64,000 nt of DNA from an uncultured Bacteroidota bacterium (GCA_902784865.1 CACZWL010000011.1:1-64000), one strand, 5' to 3'; shown: positions 7,723-17,052, counted from the stretch's first letter. The notes: generated from the sequence alone by a model not told the origin. Numbers and translations are program-made.

Positions 7723-9297
7723 CTATTTGATAGGAGTCAGGGTCGTGCGGCGGTTCATCGCGCGGCCCTCTTTCGTATTGTTGTCGGCAATGGGGCGCGT
7801 CTCGCCGTAGCCCTTGTAGGTCAGCCGCTCGGCCGCCACGCCGCGCTCCACCAGGTAGTCGTAGACCGCCTTGGCGCGCCGCTCGCTGAGCAGCAGGTTG
7901 TCCTCGTCCTTGCCCACGGCATCGGTGTGGCCGCCCACCTCAAGCTTCAGCCGCGGGTGGCGCTTCAGCGCTTCGGCCAGGCGGTCGAGCCCGGCTTTCG
8001 AGGCTTCGTATAGCTCGGCGCTGGCCGTCAGGAAGTGTATGTTGCGCAGCGTCACTGTGTCGCCCAGGCTCAGCAGGTTCTCGGCCTGCACCACGGGGTC
8101 GATGAAGGTGATGCGCTCGGGCTGCACGGGAGCCGGCATGACGAAGGAGTAGAGGTCGTGCTTGCCGTAGCCCCCGTAGCGGTCGCTGCTGAAGATGGCC
8201 GTGCGGCCGTCGGGTGCCACGATAAGGTTGTTCTCCTCGCCCGAGGTGTTGATGGGGTAGCCCAGGTTCTTCACCTCGCCCCACGTGCTGTCGCTCGTGC
8301 GCTTGGCGCGGAAAAGGTCCATGCCGCCCATGCCCATGTGGCCGTCGGAGGCGAAGTAGAGGGTCTTGTCGTCGAAGTGTATGTAGGGTGCTGTCTCGTT
8401 GCCCGGTGTGTTGATGGCTGGGCCCAGGTTGCGCGGCTCGCTCCAGCGTCCCTCTTCCAGCGTGCAGCACCAGATGTCGGTGCCGCCGTAGCCGCCGGGG
8501 CGGTTGGAGACGAAGTAGAGAGTGTAGCCGTCGATGCTCAGCGAGGGGAACGATTCCCAGTATACCGAGTTGACGGGAGCCCCCAGGTTGCGCGGCTTGC
8601 CCCACCGGTTGCCCTGGCGCACGCTCATGTAGATGTCGCAGCCCGTGGGTTCTTTCGAACGGCCGCAGGCGGTGAATATCACCACCCGCCCGTCGTGCGA
8701 GATGGTCTGCGCCCCCTCGTTGCCGTCGCTGTTCAGCGGCTCGGGCATGCGGTGAGCGGGTCCCCAGTTGAGCTCCATCGTGTCGTACATCGAGTAGTAG
8801 AAGTCCTCCTCCTGCTGCAGGCCGGGCTGTGTGGTGGCGCGGCGCGGCGACCGGCGGGTGAAGACCAGCATCCTGTAGTCGGCCGTCAGTGCCGGCAGGT
8901 ACTCGTCGTCCTCGGTGTTGATGTTGGGGCCCAGGTTGATGGGGCGGAAGGGTACGGGGTGCTCTATGGCCTGCTGGCGGAAGTCGGCGGTGCGTATGCC
9001 GTCCTTGGCTTCGCGCTGCCAGCGTGGGCTTTTGGGGTTGAGGTCGAGGCAGTGCCGGTAGCATTCGCGTGCGTCGGGGTAGCGTTCCAGCGCAAGGTAT
9101 TGGCGCCCAAGCAGCAGCCATGCTTCGGCATACTGCGGGTCGATGTCCAGCGCTTTGTTCAGCAGCTTGATGGCGGCCTCGTGCTGGCCCGCAATGCCTT
9201 TCTCCACCGCCTGTTCGAACAGGGGTTCGCTTTTCTTGGTCTGTCCCAAGGCTGCCAGCGGCAGGAGGAGGGCCAGGAGGAGGGCATGGGCGCGCAT
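7723..9297 (-). CDS. OmpA-family protein with TPR and PD40 propeller (PorE-like)
   Basis: A 524-residue secreted protein. After a signal peptide (to about residue 18) come TPR-like helices (LFEQAVEKGIAGQHEAAIKL, AEAWLLLGRQYLALERYPDA), then WD40-like PD40 blades (DGRVVIFTACGRSKEPTGCD, SIDGYTLYFVSNRPGG, DDKTLYFASDGHMGMGGMDL, DGRTAIFSSDRYGGYGKHDL), and a C-terminal OmpA peptidoglycan-binding domain (GGHTDAVG, LLLSERRAKAVYDYLVERGV). The order matches PorE, a T9SS component linking the secretion machine to peptidoglycan, but the carboxypeptidase-regulatory domain of PorE is not evident, so paralogues are possible. It faces the carboxyltransferase gene with only 13 bases between stops. Confidence 0.85.
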   Translation of the reverse strand: MRAHALLLALLLPLAALGQTKKSEPLFEQAVEKGIAGQHEAAIKLLNKALDIDPQYAEAWLLLGRQYLALERYPDARECYRHCLDLNPKSPRWQREAKDGIRTADFRQQAIEHPVPFRPINLGPNINTEDDEYLPALTADYRMLVFTRRSPRRATTQPGLQQEEDFYYSMYDTMELNWGPAHRMPEPLNSDGNEGAQTISHDGRVVIFTACGRSKEPTGCDIYMSVRQGNRWGKPRNLGAPVNSVYWESFPSLSIDGYTLYFVSNRPGGYGGTDIWCCTLEEGRWSEPRNLGPAINTPGNETAPYIHFDDKTLYFASDGHMGMGGMDLFRAKRTSDSTWGEVKNLGYPINTSGEENNLIVAPDGRTAIFSSDRYGGYGKHDLYSFVMPAPVQPERITFIDPVVQAENLLSLGDTVTLRNIHFLTASAELYEASKAGLDRLAEALKRHPRLKLEVGGHTDAVGKDEDNLLLSERRAKAVYDYLVERGVAAERLTYKGYGETRPIADNNTKEGRAMNRRTTLTPIK

Positions 9298-9313
9298 CGG
9301 GTGGGGTGTGTGG

Positions 9314-10366
9314 TTAGTGCTGGTTGCCTATGTATTGGGCTATGCAGTCGTTCTCGGTGCTGGGCTGGTCGGTCCAGTCGGTGGTGTCGATGGACACTTC
9401 GAGCAGTTTGGCAGGTCCCTCGCAGAATAGCTCTGCCTGGTCGGCCACAGCGGGCACCAGCACGCATTCGCCGGCGTGCATCGGCACCAGGGTGTCCTGG
9501 GCTTTGACGGCGGCGATGCCGTCGACGCAGAGGTATACGACGAACGACTCGACGTCTTCGAGGTTTTTGCGCAGTGGGGCGTCGAGGTTCACCAGGCGGG
9601 TGGTGAAGTAGGGGCAGGCGGCCAGTGTGGTGCTCAGGCCGGGCTGTGTCTGGTAGCGGGTGTTGGCGTGGCCGCGGATGCCGCTGAAGTCGATGGCGTC
9701 CATGGCCTCTTCGGTGTGAAGCTGGCGCAGGTTGCCGTCGGCGTCGCGGCGGTTGTAGTCGTAGATGCGGTAGGTGCAGTCCGACGTCTGCTGTATCTCG
9801 GCCACCAGCAGGCCTTTGCCGAGGGCGTGGACGCGTCCGGCGGGGATGAAGTATACGTCGCCGGCCTGTGGCTGTTCGGCGTGCAGCAGTTCTTCCAGGC
9901 GTCCGGCCTTCAGCGCTGCGGTGTATTCGTCGGGGGTGGTGTCGTGGCGGAAGCCGCTGATGAGGCGCGAGCCCGGCTCGGCTTCGACGATGTACCACAT
10001 CTCGGTCTTGCCGCAGGGCATGCCGCGCCGCTGTGCCAGTTCGTCGTCGGGGTGAACCTGTATGGAGAGGTCCTGCGCCGCGTCGATGAACTTGAAGAGC
10101 AGGGGGAACTGGGTGCCGAAGCGGTTGTAGACTTTGTCGCCCACCAGGTCGCCCATGTAGATTTCGATGGCTTCGTTCAGGGTGTTTTCGGCGAGGAAGC
10201 CGTTGGCTATCACCGATTCGCGTCCTTCGACCGACGAGAGGGCCCACAGTTCGCCGCAGTTGGGCAGGGGGTCGTAGTTGAAGCCGTAGGAGCGCAGGCG
10301 GTTGCCGCCCCAGATGACGTTCTTGTAGAGCGGCAGGAATTTCAGGGGGTAGAGTGCCGAGGTCAT
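9314..10366 (-). CDS. manA: Mannose-6-phosphate isomerase, class I
   Basis: Cupin enzyme that interconverts mannose-6-phosphate and fructose-6-phosphate, feeding GDP-mannose and related sugar nucleotide pathways. The 350-residue product has the zinc site motifs IQVHPDDELA (Gln and His ligands), TEMWYIVEA and IPAGRVHALGKG. The start MTSALYPLKF at 10366 shares one base with the stop of the preceding small lipoprotein gene (TAATG). The downstream gene follows after 16 bases. Confidence 0.92.
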   Translation of the reverse strand: MTSALYPLKFLPLYKNVIWGGNRLRSYGFNYDPLPNCGELWALSSVEGRESVIANGFLAENTLNEAIEIYMGDLVGDKVYNRFGTQFPLLFKFIDAAQDLSIQVHPDDELAQRRGMPCGKTEMWYIVEAEPGSRLISGFRHDTTPDEYTAALKAGRLEELLHAEQPQAGDVYFIPAGRVHALGKGLLVAEIQQTSDCTYRIYDYNRRDADGNLRQLHTEEAMDAIDFSGIRGHANTRYQTQPGLSTTLAACPYFTTRLVNLDAPLRKNLEDVESFVVYLCVDGIAAVKAQDTLVPMHAGECVLVPAVADQAELFCEGPAKLLEVSIDTTDWTDQPSTENDCIAQYIGNQH

Positions 10367-10563
10367 TAGTAGGAGCGTGTTGTGCGGCCGTTGGCCTTGT
10401 TGTTGCCTTTCACTTTGATGTTCGACTTCACTTTGCGGCCCTTGTTGGTCTGCGAGCGCTTGTACATGGTGTCGGAGCTGGAGCACGACACTGCCACGCC
10501 GCTCATGGCCAGCACGCCGGCTATGAGAAGCATCGGGAGGGCTTTCTTGATGATGTTTTTCAT
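10366..10563 (-). CDS. Small basic lipoprotein
   Basis: A 65-residue protein with a lipoprotein signal ending VAVSCSSS (cysteine at about residue 27) and a short, strongly basic tail (YKRSQTNKGRKVKSNIKVKG). It is co-transcribed with manA through a TAATG junction. No family is recognised. The gene at 63689 near the right end has a similar plan: a lipobox followed by a short lysine-rich tail. Confidence 0.75.
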   Translation of the reverse strand: MKNIIKKALPMLLIAGVLAMSGVAVSCSSSDTMYKRSQTNKGRKVKSNIKVKGNNKANGRTTRSY

Positions 10564-10618
10564 GTATTCGTATGATTTATAGGTTCCTATGCGTTCTGTT
10601 CGGGTCTTTCTATGTTTG

Positions 10619-10650
10619 CAAAGTAACACATTTTTCCGCGTTTGTGCAAA
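10619..10650 (-). promoter_or_regulatory. Promoter of the lipoprotein-manA operon
   Basis: TTTG (10647-10650) and a TTACTTTG -7 box (10619-10626) on the minus strand, 20 bases apart. Confidence 0.6.
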
Positions 10651-10722
10651 TTTTTTTTCCTCTTGAGGTGGGGGCGGGTCAAGGTCGCTTCGGGGTCGGT
10701 CGGTCCTCTTTCCAAGAAAAGT

Positions 10723-10803
10723 ATCCCGATTTTCCCATCGATGGGAAATGGTGGGAAAGAGTCGAAGTATTCACCTACCAGATACCTACCAGTCACCTAC
10801 CGG
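10723..10803 (+). repeat. Interspersed bipartite repeat, copy C
   Basis: Head TTTCCCATCGATGGGAAA at 10731-10748, one base change in the following half-site (GGTGGGAAA) and three 11-bp tail units ending CCGGGTGG. It lies just past the nadK stop but in opposite orientation to that gene. Confidence 0.9.
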
Positions 10804-10819
10804 GTGGCGGTCCGTGTGG

Positions 10820-11668
10820 TCACTCCCTGACCTCGGTGCCCCACATCAGCTTGTCGCGTATGGCGGAGAAGAAGTTCTGGGTGTTCATGCGTATGAGGCG
10901 GATTGAGAAGGGTGCGCGTCGCACGTGCAGGTCGGTGGCATCGGCAAGCGGCAGTCGCCGCGAGTCCATGCCGAGGGTGATCTGCTGGCGTGCCGCGGGT
11001 TGGGTGGTGTGGTGGGTTGCGGGTATGGTGGTGAGCCGCAGGTGTGCGCTGTCGGGCACGATGATGGGGCGCAGTGTAAGGGTGTGGGCTCCGATGGGAG
11101 TGATGACGAGGCAGCCGCTGTCGGGCGTCAGGATGGGGCCTCCGCAGCTGAGGGAGTAGGCCGTCGAGCCTGTCGGGGTGGCCACGATGACGCCGTCGCC
11201 GGCATAGGTGGCCACGTACAGCCCGTCGACGAACACCTGCGTCCGCAGCATCGACGACTCTTCGGCCCGGTGCAGGAAGACTTCGTTCAGGGCGTAACTC
11301 GTCATCCCTCGCTCGGCGTTCTCCACCTTCAGCAGGGTGCGTTCCTCGAGCGAGAAGTTGCCCGCCAGCAGGTCGTCGACCATGCCGGCCAGGTTCTCCT
11401 TGCCCACGGTGGTGAGGAAGCCCAGGTGGCCGAAGTTGATGCCCAGGATGGGGGGGAAGGGGTCCTCGCCGGTGGTGTGGACGAATTGCACGCAGCTCAG
11501 CAGTGTGCCGTCGCCGCCGATGGAGAAGAGGTAGTCGCAGGGCTGCAGGGTGTCGCCGTCGCGTACGGTGACGCTCTCGATGCCCCGCGCTGCCAGTATG
11601 TCGACAAGCTGTCCGAAGGCCGGCTGGTCGTCAGGGTCGATATGACGGAAGTAGAGTGCTATCTTCAT
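10820..11668 (-). CDS. nadK: NAD kinase
   Basis: Phosphorylates NAD to NADP. The 282-residue product has the signature GGDGT at residues 51-55, the NFGHLGFLT segment, and GDGVIVATPTGSTAY, which binds the nucleotide. Length is normal. It is the last gene of purB-msbA-CTD protein-nadK, with 12 bases between it and the CTD gene. Confidence 0.95.
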   Translation of the reverse strand: MKIALYFRHIDPDDQPAFGQLVDILAARGIESVTVRDGDTLQPCDYLFSIGGDGTLLSCVQFVHTTGEDPFPPILGINFGHLGFLTTVGKENLAGMVDDLLAGNFSLEERTLLKVENAERGMTSYALNEVFLHRAEESSMLRTQVFVDGLYVATYAGDGVIVATPTGSTAYSLSCGGPILTPDSGCLVITPIGAHTLTLRPIIVPDSAHLRLTTIPATHHTTQPAARQQITLGMDSRRLPLADATDLHVRRAPFSIRLIRMNTQNFFSAIRDKLMWGTEVRE

Positions 11669-11680
11669 GGTTTCACTGTT

Positions 11681-12829
11681 TTACTTGACAAGGAGTATCG
11701 TTCCGCGGAAGGTGCGGATGCGGTTGTTGTTGAAACGGCAGCGCAGCAGGTAGGTGTAGACCCCCTGTGGCATGTCGGCGTCGGGCCTCCAGCCCTCGCC
11801 GGGGTTGTCGCTGTGGAACACCTGGATGCCGGTGCGCGTGTAGATGTACAAGTCGTAGGGTGGCGGCCACAGGCCAGGCAGGGCGGGGCGGAAGATACCG
11901 TTGACGGGGTCGCCCTGCACGAGGGTGTTGGGGAAATAGGCTGCGGGGGCCTCGGGGGTGGGCAGGGCGATGCACGCCTCGGCCGTGAAGGTCTCGTTGC
12001 GCCCGCAGGCGTCGAGCACCGAGAGGCGGTAGCAGCAGCTGGTGTCGCGGGGGGAGAGGTCGCAGTCGCGGTATTCCGCCGGCAGGGGGTCGAGGGTGGC
12101 AAGGGGTTCCCAGTCGAGGGCGTTGCGGCTGCGCCACAAGGTATAGGGGCGTTCCACTCCGGCGGCAAAGCCGAGGGTGTTGCAAAGCGCCGTGCTGTCG
12201 TGGCCGACCGACACTATGGAGGCCAAGCCCGTCGCATCAGGCGGCATGCGTGTGAGGACCACCCGGTTAGACTCCGAGTAGTAGTGCTTCGCCCCCGTGC
12301 CGCTGCCGTGCATCTCTACCAGCAGTGGCAACAGGGTCACCGTGTCGTCGATGCTGAAGGTGAAAGGCGACGCGGTCAGCGGATAGCTCCCGGTGGGAGT
12401 GCGGAGGGTGTAGGAGCAGGTGCCGTCGGGCAACCCGACATAGGGAGTCCACTCCACGGTGACCGTATTGGCGCACGGGTCGAGGCTGCCGGCCAGCACC
12501 ACGGGCCCGAAGGAGGGCGTGAGCGAGCTGACGTTGCGGGCCGAGTCGAAGACGTGGATGCGGTAGGTGTGCTGCTCGGTGGGCAGGTGGTCCTGGCAGA
12601 CGTAGCGGGTGTTTGTGCGGCCGAAGACCGTGTCGTAGTCCAGGCAGGGCATGCCGGAGCAGATGTGGTAGCCTATGGCGGCGGTGTCGGCGCTCGGCTG
12701 CCAGCTGAGGGTGATTTTCTGGGTGGCAGAGTCTACCGAAGCAATCCAGTCGGTGACGGGAGCCACCGGCACTTGTGCCTTCACGCCCAGGGAAAGCAGC
12801 AGGAACAGGGTATGCATGGCGCGCTTCAT
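11681..12829 (-). CDS. Secreted protein with gliding-type (type B) T9SS C-terminal domain
   Basis: A 382-residue protein with a signal peptide (about 1-18), fibronectin-like beta repeats (ITLSWQPSADTAAIGYHICS, VTVEWTPYVGLPDGTCSYTL) and a C-terminal CHU_C/gliding-motility domain: YFPNTLVQGDPVNGIF, then YDLYIYTRTGIQVFHS, then GWRPDADMPQGVYTYLL. Type B domains attach proteins to the surface through T9SS, often with PorP/SprF partners. The usual DGxND signature is degenerate here. The start overlaps the ABC transporter stop as ATGA. An adhesion or surface role is an inference. Confidence 0.85.
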   Translation of the reverse strand: MKRAMHTLFLLLSLGVKAQVPVAPVTDWIASVDSATQKITLSWQPSADTAAIGYHICSGMPCLDYDTVFGRTNTRYVCQDHLPTEQHTYRIHVFDSARNVSSLTPSFGPVVLAGSLDPCANTVTVEWTPYVGLPDGTCSYTLRTPTGSYPLTASPFTFSIDDTVTLLPLLVEMHGSGTGAKHYYSESNRVVLTRMPPDATGLASIVSVGHDSTALCNTLGFAAGVERPYTLWRSRNALDWEPLATLDPLPAEYRDCDLSPRDTSCCYRLSVLDACGRNETFTAEACIALPTPEAPAAYFPNTLVQGDPVNGIFRPALPGLWPPPYDLYIYTRTGIQVFHSDNPGEGWRPDADMPQGVYTYLLRCRFNNNRIRTFRGTILLVK

Positions 12830-14640
12830 CGGTTGAAAGATTGTAGTGCCACCAGTTCGCTGTATCTTCCGCCGCGGGCCATCAGCTCGGTGTGGGTGCC
12901 CTGCTCCACAATGCGGCCTTGCTCCAGCACGATTATATTGTCGGCGCCCACGATGGTGGAGAGGCGGTGGGCGATGACGATGGCGGTACGCCCGCGTAGC
13001 ACCTCGTTGAGGGTGGCCTGCAGGAGGCGCTCGTTCTCGGTGTCGAGTGCCGAGGTAGCCTCGTCGAGTATCAGCACCTCCGGGTTGCGGAGCAGGGTTC
13101 GGGCGATGCTGATGCGCTGACGCTGTCCGCCGGAGAGGAGGCTGCCCCCTTCGCCGAGGGGGGTGTCGTAGCCCTGTGGCATCTGGACGATGAAGTCGTG
13201 AGCCTGTGCCGCCTGTGCCGCTGCCTCGATTTCCTGCCGTGTGGCCTCGGGTCGGCCGAAGGCTATGTTGGCAGCCACGGTGTCGTTGAAGAGCAGCGTG
13301 TCCTGTGCCACGATGCCAATGCGGGCGCGCAACTCGTGGAGGGGCATCGAGCCGATGGGTGTGCCGTCTAGGAGGATGGCGCCGTCGGCCGTGGGGTAGA
13401 AGCGGCAAAGCAGGTCGGCGATGGTGGACTTGCCGCTGCCCGAGCCTCCGACGAGGGCCAGCGTGGTGCCGCGGGGCACCGTGAAGGAGACGTCCTGCAG
13501 CACGGGAGTGCCTTCGTTGTAGGCGAAGTCGAGGTGGCGGAACTCCACCGCAGGGGCGTCCCCGACGTGGGTGGGGGCTGGCGACGAGGTGGTCTGGGGT
13601 TCGGCGGGCTGGTTCAGGAAGTCGGCGAGGCGGTCGGCGCAGGCGCGGCCTTTCTTCATCTGCGAGATGGCGGTGGAGAGGTCCTTGGCGGGCGGTATCA
13701 TAAGGACGAAGAGCATGACGTAGGAGATGAAGAGTTCGGAGGTGAGGCCTTGGTCGCCGCGGAAGACAAGCCATGCACCGAAGAGCAGGATGCCGATGAC
13801 GATGACGTTGCTCAGAAAGTCGCTCACGGGCGATGCGGCGTCGACGCGGCGCCACACGTGGATGCGCTTGCGGGTGTAGGCGCGGTTGTGCTGCCGGAAG
13901 CGCGAGTTGACGAAGTCGATGGCCGTATAGGATTTGATGACCTTGAGGCCGCCGATGGTCTCGTCGGCCATGGCCACGAGGTCGTCGTTCATCTGCTGCA
14001 TGGTGAGCGAGCTGCGCTTGAGTTTGCGCGAGAGGCCCGAGATGACGAAGACGACTATCGGCAGCATGCAGAGTACGAAGAGGGTGAGCTTGACGTTGAT
14101 GTAGAAGAGCATGAATAGGTAGAGCGCCATGCCGACGACGGCCGAGAGGAGCATCTGCAGCGATCCGAGGATGCCGTCGTCGTACTCGGTGACGTCGCTG
14201 GAGAAGCGGGCCATGATGTCGCCTTTGCGGTTGCGGTCGTAGTAGGCCATGGGCAGGTGCATGGCGTGGCGGAAGAGGTGGTTGCGCAGGTCGCGAACGA
14301 TGCGCACGCGGAGCAGCGAGGCGCGGACGGCGGCAAGGTAGCCGAAGATGTTCTTGAGGCTGTAGAGTACGAAGATGATGGCCGAGAAGAGCAGGAGCGC
14401 TTTGAGCTGGCCGAAGGCTATGAGCCAGTGGTAGAGGCTGTCGAGGGCCTGGGCCACGAGGTTGGCCGTAGCCGGGGCGGGGCTGTCGTCGCTGCCGAAG
14501 AGTATTTTCAGAAAGTCGGCCACAGAGAGGGCTGTGGCCATGGTGAAGACGACACTCAGCACGACGAGCAGGCCGTAGGCCAGGCAGTGGCTGCGGTAGG
14601 GTGCCAGTAGGCGGCGTGTGAGTGTGTCGAGGGGTTTCAC
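12826..14640 (-). CDS. ABC exporter, MsbA-like (lipid A flippase family)
   Basis: A 604-residue half-transporter: six membrane helices in the first 320 residues, then an ATPase domain with Walker A GGSGSGKS, signature LLSGGQRQR, Walker B EVLILDEATSALD and the H-loop IVIAHRLSTI. It belongs to the ABCB group that contains MsbA, which flips lipid A across the inner membrane; neighbouring LPS genes in the window suit this, but a drug or lipid exporter is possible. The start is GTG at 14640, overlapping the purB stop as GTGA; there is no better ATG before the first helix. Confidence 0.88.
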   Translation of the reverse strand: MKPLDTLTRRLLAPYRSHCLAYGLLVVLSVVFTMATALSVADFLKILFGSDDSPAPATANLVAQALDSLYHWLIAFGQLKALLLFSAIIFVLYSLKNIFGYLAAVRASLLRVRIVRDLRNHLFRHAMHLPMAYYDRNRKGDIMARFSSDVTEYDDGILGSLQMLLSAVVGMALYLFMLFYINVKLTLFVLCMLPIVVFVISGLSRKLKRSSLTMQQMNDDLVAMADETIGGLKVIKSYTAIDFVNSRFRQHNRAYTRKRIHVWRRVDAASPVSDFLSNVIVIGILLFGAWLVFRGDQGLTSELFISYVMLFVLMIPPAKDLSTAISQMKKGRACADRLADFLNQPAEPQTTSSPAPTHVGDAPAVEFRHLDFAYNEGTPVLQDVSFTVPRGTTLALVGGSGSGKSTIADLLCRFYPTADGAILLDGTPIGSMPLHELRARIGIVAQDTLLFNDTVAANIAFGRPEATRQEIEAAAQAAQAHDFIVQMPQGYDTPLGEGGSLLSGGQRQRISIARTLLRNPEVLILDEATSALDTENERLLQATLNEVLRGRTAIVIAHRLSTIVGADNIIVLEQGRIVEQGTHTELMARGGRYSELVALQSFNR

Positions 14641-15995
14641 AGCGAGTATCCGATGTAGTTGTGCGGGGTGAGGGTCTTGAGGCGTGCCTTGATGTCGTGC
14701 TCCACGTCGAGGGTGTCGACGAAGTCGGCGATGGTCTTGGCGGTGACTTTCTCGTTGGTGCGGGTGAGTTGTTTGAGGGTTTCGTAGGGGTTGGGGTAGC
14801 CGATGGAGCGGAGGATGGTCTGGATGGCTTCGGCTACGACGGCCCAGTTGTCCTCGAGGTCTTGCTCGATGGCTTGTTCGTTGAGGATGAGTTTGCCGAG
14901 GCCTTTCTCTATCGAGGCGTAGGCTATGGCGGAGTGTGCCAGGGGGACACCGATGTTGCGGGTGACGGTGCTGTCGGTGAGGTCGCGCTGCAGGCGGCTG
15001 ACGGGCAGTTTGTGGCTGAGGTGTTCGAAGATGGCGTTGGCGATGCCGAGGTTGCCTTCGGCGTTCTCGAAGTCGATGGGGTTCACTTTGTGGGGCATGG
15101 CCGATGAGCCTACCTCGCCGGCCTTGATGCGCTGCTTGAAGTAGCCCATCGAGATGTAGCTCCAGATGTCGCGGCAGAGGTCGATGAGGATGACGTTGTT
15201 GCGCTTGACGGCGTCGAAGAGCGCGGCCATCATGTCGTAGTTTTCGATCTGGGTGGTGAGCTGCTGGCGCTTGAGGCCGAGGCAGTCGTCGACGAAGTGG
15301 TTGCCGAAGCGGCGCCAGTCGATGTCGGGGAAGGCGGCGAGGTGGGCGTTGAAGTTGCCGGTGGCGCCGCCGAATTTGGCGGTGAAGGGTATGCGGTCGA
15401 TCTCGTCGAACTGCTGCTGCAGGCGGTAGACGAAGACTCCAATCTCTTTGCCCAGGGTGGTGGGCGAGGCGGGCTGGCCGTGGGTGTGGGCCAGCATGGG
15501 GACGTCTTTCCACAGCTCGGCCATCTGGGTCAGAGTGGCCAGGATGCCACTGGCGCCGGCATGCGCGTGGCCGTGCATGTAGTCGCGCAGGCTGAGGGGC
15601 ACGGCGGTGTTGTTGATGTCCTGCGATGTGAGGCCGAAGTGGATGAACTCCTTGACATCGGCGAGGCCCATGTGGTCGAACTGCTCCTTGAGGAAGTATT
15701 CGACGGCCTTGACGTCGTGGTTGGTGGTCTTCTCGATTTCTTTGATGCGCAGGGCGTCGTCGTCGGTGAAACGGCGGTAGAGGTCGCGCAGGGCGTCGGC
15801 CTTGTCGCCGATGGCGGCCAGCTGGGGACGTACGCCGCGCAGGCAGTCGGCCAGGGCGATGATGTACTCCACCTCCACTTGCACACGGTATTTGATGAGG
15901 GCCCCTTCGGAGAAATATTGGGCCAGGGGTTCGCATTTGCTGCGGTAGCGCCCGTCGATGGGCGAGATGGCGTTGAGGCTGTTCATGGATTGCAT
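14637..15995 (-). CDS. purB: Adenylosuccinate lyase
   Basis: Fumarase-superfamily enzyme acting twice in purine synthesis (SAICAR and adenylosuccinate cleavage). The 452-residue product has the signature SSAMPHKVNPIDFENAEGN with the catalytic flexible loop and NAISPIDGRY at the N-terminus, the layout of the E. coli-type enzyme. Two ATG codons nine bases apart are possible starts (15995 and 15986); the longer is given. It is the first gene of a four-gene overlapping run with the exporter. Confidence 0.95.
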   Translation of the reverse strand: MQSMNSLNAISPIDGRYRSKCEPLAQYFSEGALIKYRVQVEVEYIIALADCLRGVRPQLAAIGDKADALRDLYRRFTDDDALRIKEIEKTTNHDVKAVEYFLKEQFDHMGLADVKEFIHFGLTSQDINNTAVPLSLRDYMHGHAHAGASGILATLTQMAELWKDVPMLAHTHGQPASPTTLGKEIGVFVYRLQQQFDEIDRIPFTAKFGGATGNFNAHLAAFPDIDWRRFGNHFVDDCLGLKRQQLTTQIENYDMMAALFDAVKRNNVILIDLCRDIWSYISMGYFKQRIKAGEVGSSAMPHKVNPIDFENAEGNLGIANAIFEHLSHKLPVSRLQRDLTDSTVTRNIGVPLAHSAIAYASIEKGLGKLILNEQAIEQDLEDNWAVVAEAIQTILRSIGYPNPYETLKQLTRTNEKVTAKTIADFVDTLDVEHDIKARLKTLTPHNYIGYSL

Positions 15996-16069
15996 TTTAT
16001 ATTTATTTTCCCCATTTAACGGACAAAAAGGGAAAATAGTATGCGGCGGGGGAAAAAAGGTTCGCGAGG

Positions 16070-16100
16070 GGTAGGCATCTGGTAGGTGAATAGTTCGATT
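16070..16100 (-). repeat. Headless remnant of the interspersed repeat (H)
   Basis: Only two or three tail units remain (TTCACCTACCAGATGCC on the minus strand). The palindromic head is missing and is replaced by the inverted repeat at 16101-16172. Confidence 0.6.
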
Positions 16101-16172
16101 CAGGAGCGATTTGGCACGATTTGAACAACTTGGCGTAGCCGAACCTGCCCATACCGTGCCAAACCGCTCCTG
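16101..16172. repeat. Inverted repeat with 18-bp arms
   Basis: CAGGAGCGATTTGGCACG (16101-16118) and its complement at 16155-16172 match at 17 of 18 positions around a 36-base loop. It may terminate the PHP gene. The stretch GGCACGATTTGA is shared with the 5' extension of repeat copies A and E. Confidence 0.65.
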
Positions 16173-16197
16173 ACGGCACCGGGTTGGAGCGAAAAAG

Positions 16198-17013
16198 TCA
16201 GAGCCTGGCGAGGACGAGGTCGCGGGGGTATCCGATGAGGCGGAGGTACTCGGGGGCGCCCTCGGTGCGTAGCAGATCCTCCGGGGCATGGGCGTCGGTG
16301 CTGACGATAACGGGGATGCGCAGTTGCTTCATCTCCTCGATGAGCCACTTGCCGGGGTAGTAGTCAGGGTGGCGCCCTTTGTAGATGCCGCGGGTGTTGA
16401 TTTCGCAGATGGTGCCGAGCTCTTTGGCCAGGTGGATGGTCTCGAGGGCCAGGGCACGGTACCACGGCTCGTCCTCCGCGAAGTATCGGCCACGGTTGTG
16501 CATGGCTATCTTGTCGGGATGGCCAAGGATGGTGGGGCGGTTGCGCTCAAGCATGGCGTTCTGCTGGTGGAAGTAGGCGCGGACGCCGGCGCGGATGTCG
16601 CCGCCGAAGCAGCGCTGCAGGCCCTCGTCGTAGACTTCCTGCTTCGAGCCGTCGATGAACCAGAGCTCGTCGGAGGTGAAAGGTGAGGGGATGAGGTGGA
16701 TGCTGCCGATGGTGTAGTCCAGCCCACCCAGTTCGACAAGGGGCGCAAAGTCTTCCTGTATGCCGGGTATGTAGTCTATTTCCAGCCCTAGGCTGATGTT
16801 CATGCGGCCCACGTATTCCTGCTGCAGGGCGCGCACCTCACGGCAGTAGTTGAGGTAGCGGTCGGCGGGGATGGCGAAGGTGTTGTCGAAGGGCACAGGT
16901 GCGTGGCCGCTGATGCCGAGGTCGGTGAAGCCGTGCGTGTAGGCGAAGTCCACCATCTCGCGCAGCGGCGCCTTGCCGTCGCAGTAGTTGCTGTGGGTGT
17001 GGTAGTTGGTCAA
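16198..17013 (-). CDS. PHP-domain phosphatase (histidinol-phosphatase-like)
   Basis: A 271-residue PHP metallohydrolase with the four expected motifs: NYHTHSNYCDGK at the N-terminus, GLEIDYIPG, ILGHPDKIAMHN and STDAHAPEDL. Length and order match HisK-type histidinol-phosphate phosphatases. No other his genes are nearby, so the substrate is inferred only from family. The start is MTNYHTHS because PHP proteins begin within a few residues of the first HxH. Confidence 0.85.
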   Translation of the reverse strand: MTNYHTHSNYCDGKAPLREMVDFAYTHGFTDLGISGHAPVPFDNTFAIPADRYLNYCREVRALQQEYVGRMNISLGLEIDYIPGIQEDFAPLVELGGLDYTIGSIHLIPSPFTSDELWFIDGSKQEVYDEGLQRCFGGDIRAGVRAYFHQQNAMLERNRPTILGHPDKIAMHNRGRYFAEDEPWYRALALETIHLAKELGTICEINTRGIYKGRHPDYYPGKWLIEEMKQLRIPVIVSTDAHAPEDLLRTEGAPEYLRLIGYPRDLVLARL

Positions 17014-17014
17014 G

Positions 17015-17052
17015 TGGAAATTGAAAGTTGAGAGTTGAAAATTGAAATTATC
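17015..17052. repeat. AT-rich oligonucleotide array
   Basis: TTGAAAGTTGAGAGTTGAAA and ATTGAAATT form an irregular 7-9 bp TTGAAA-type array just before the PHP start codon. It is visibly unlike the flanking GC-rich DNA. Confidence 0.6.
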
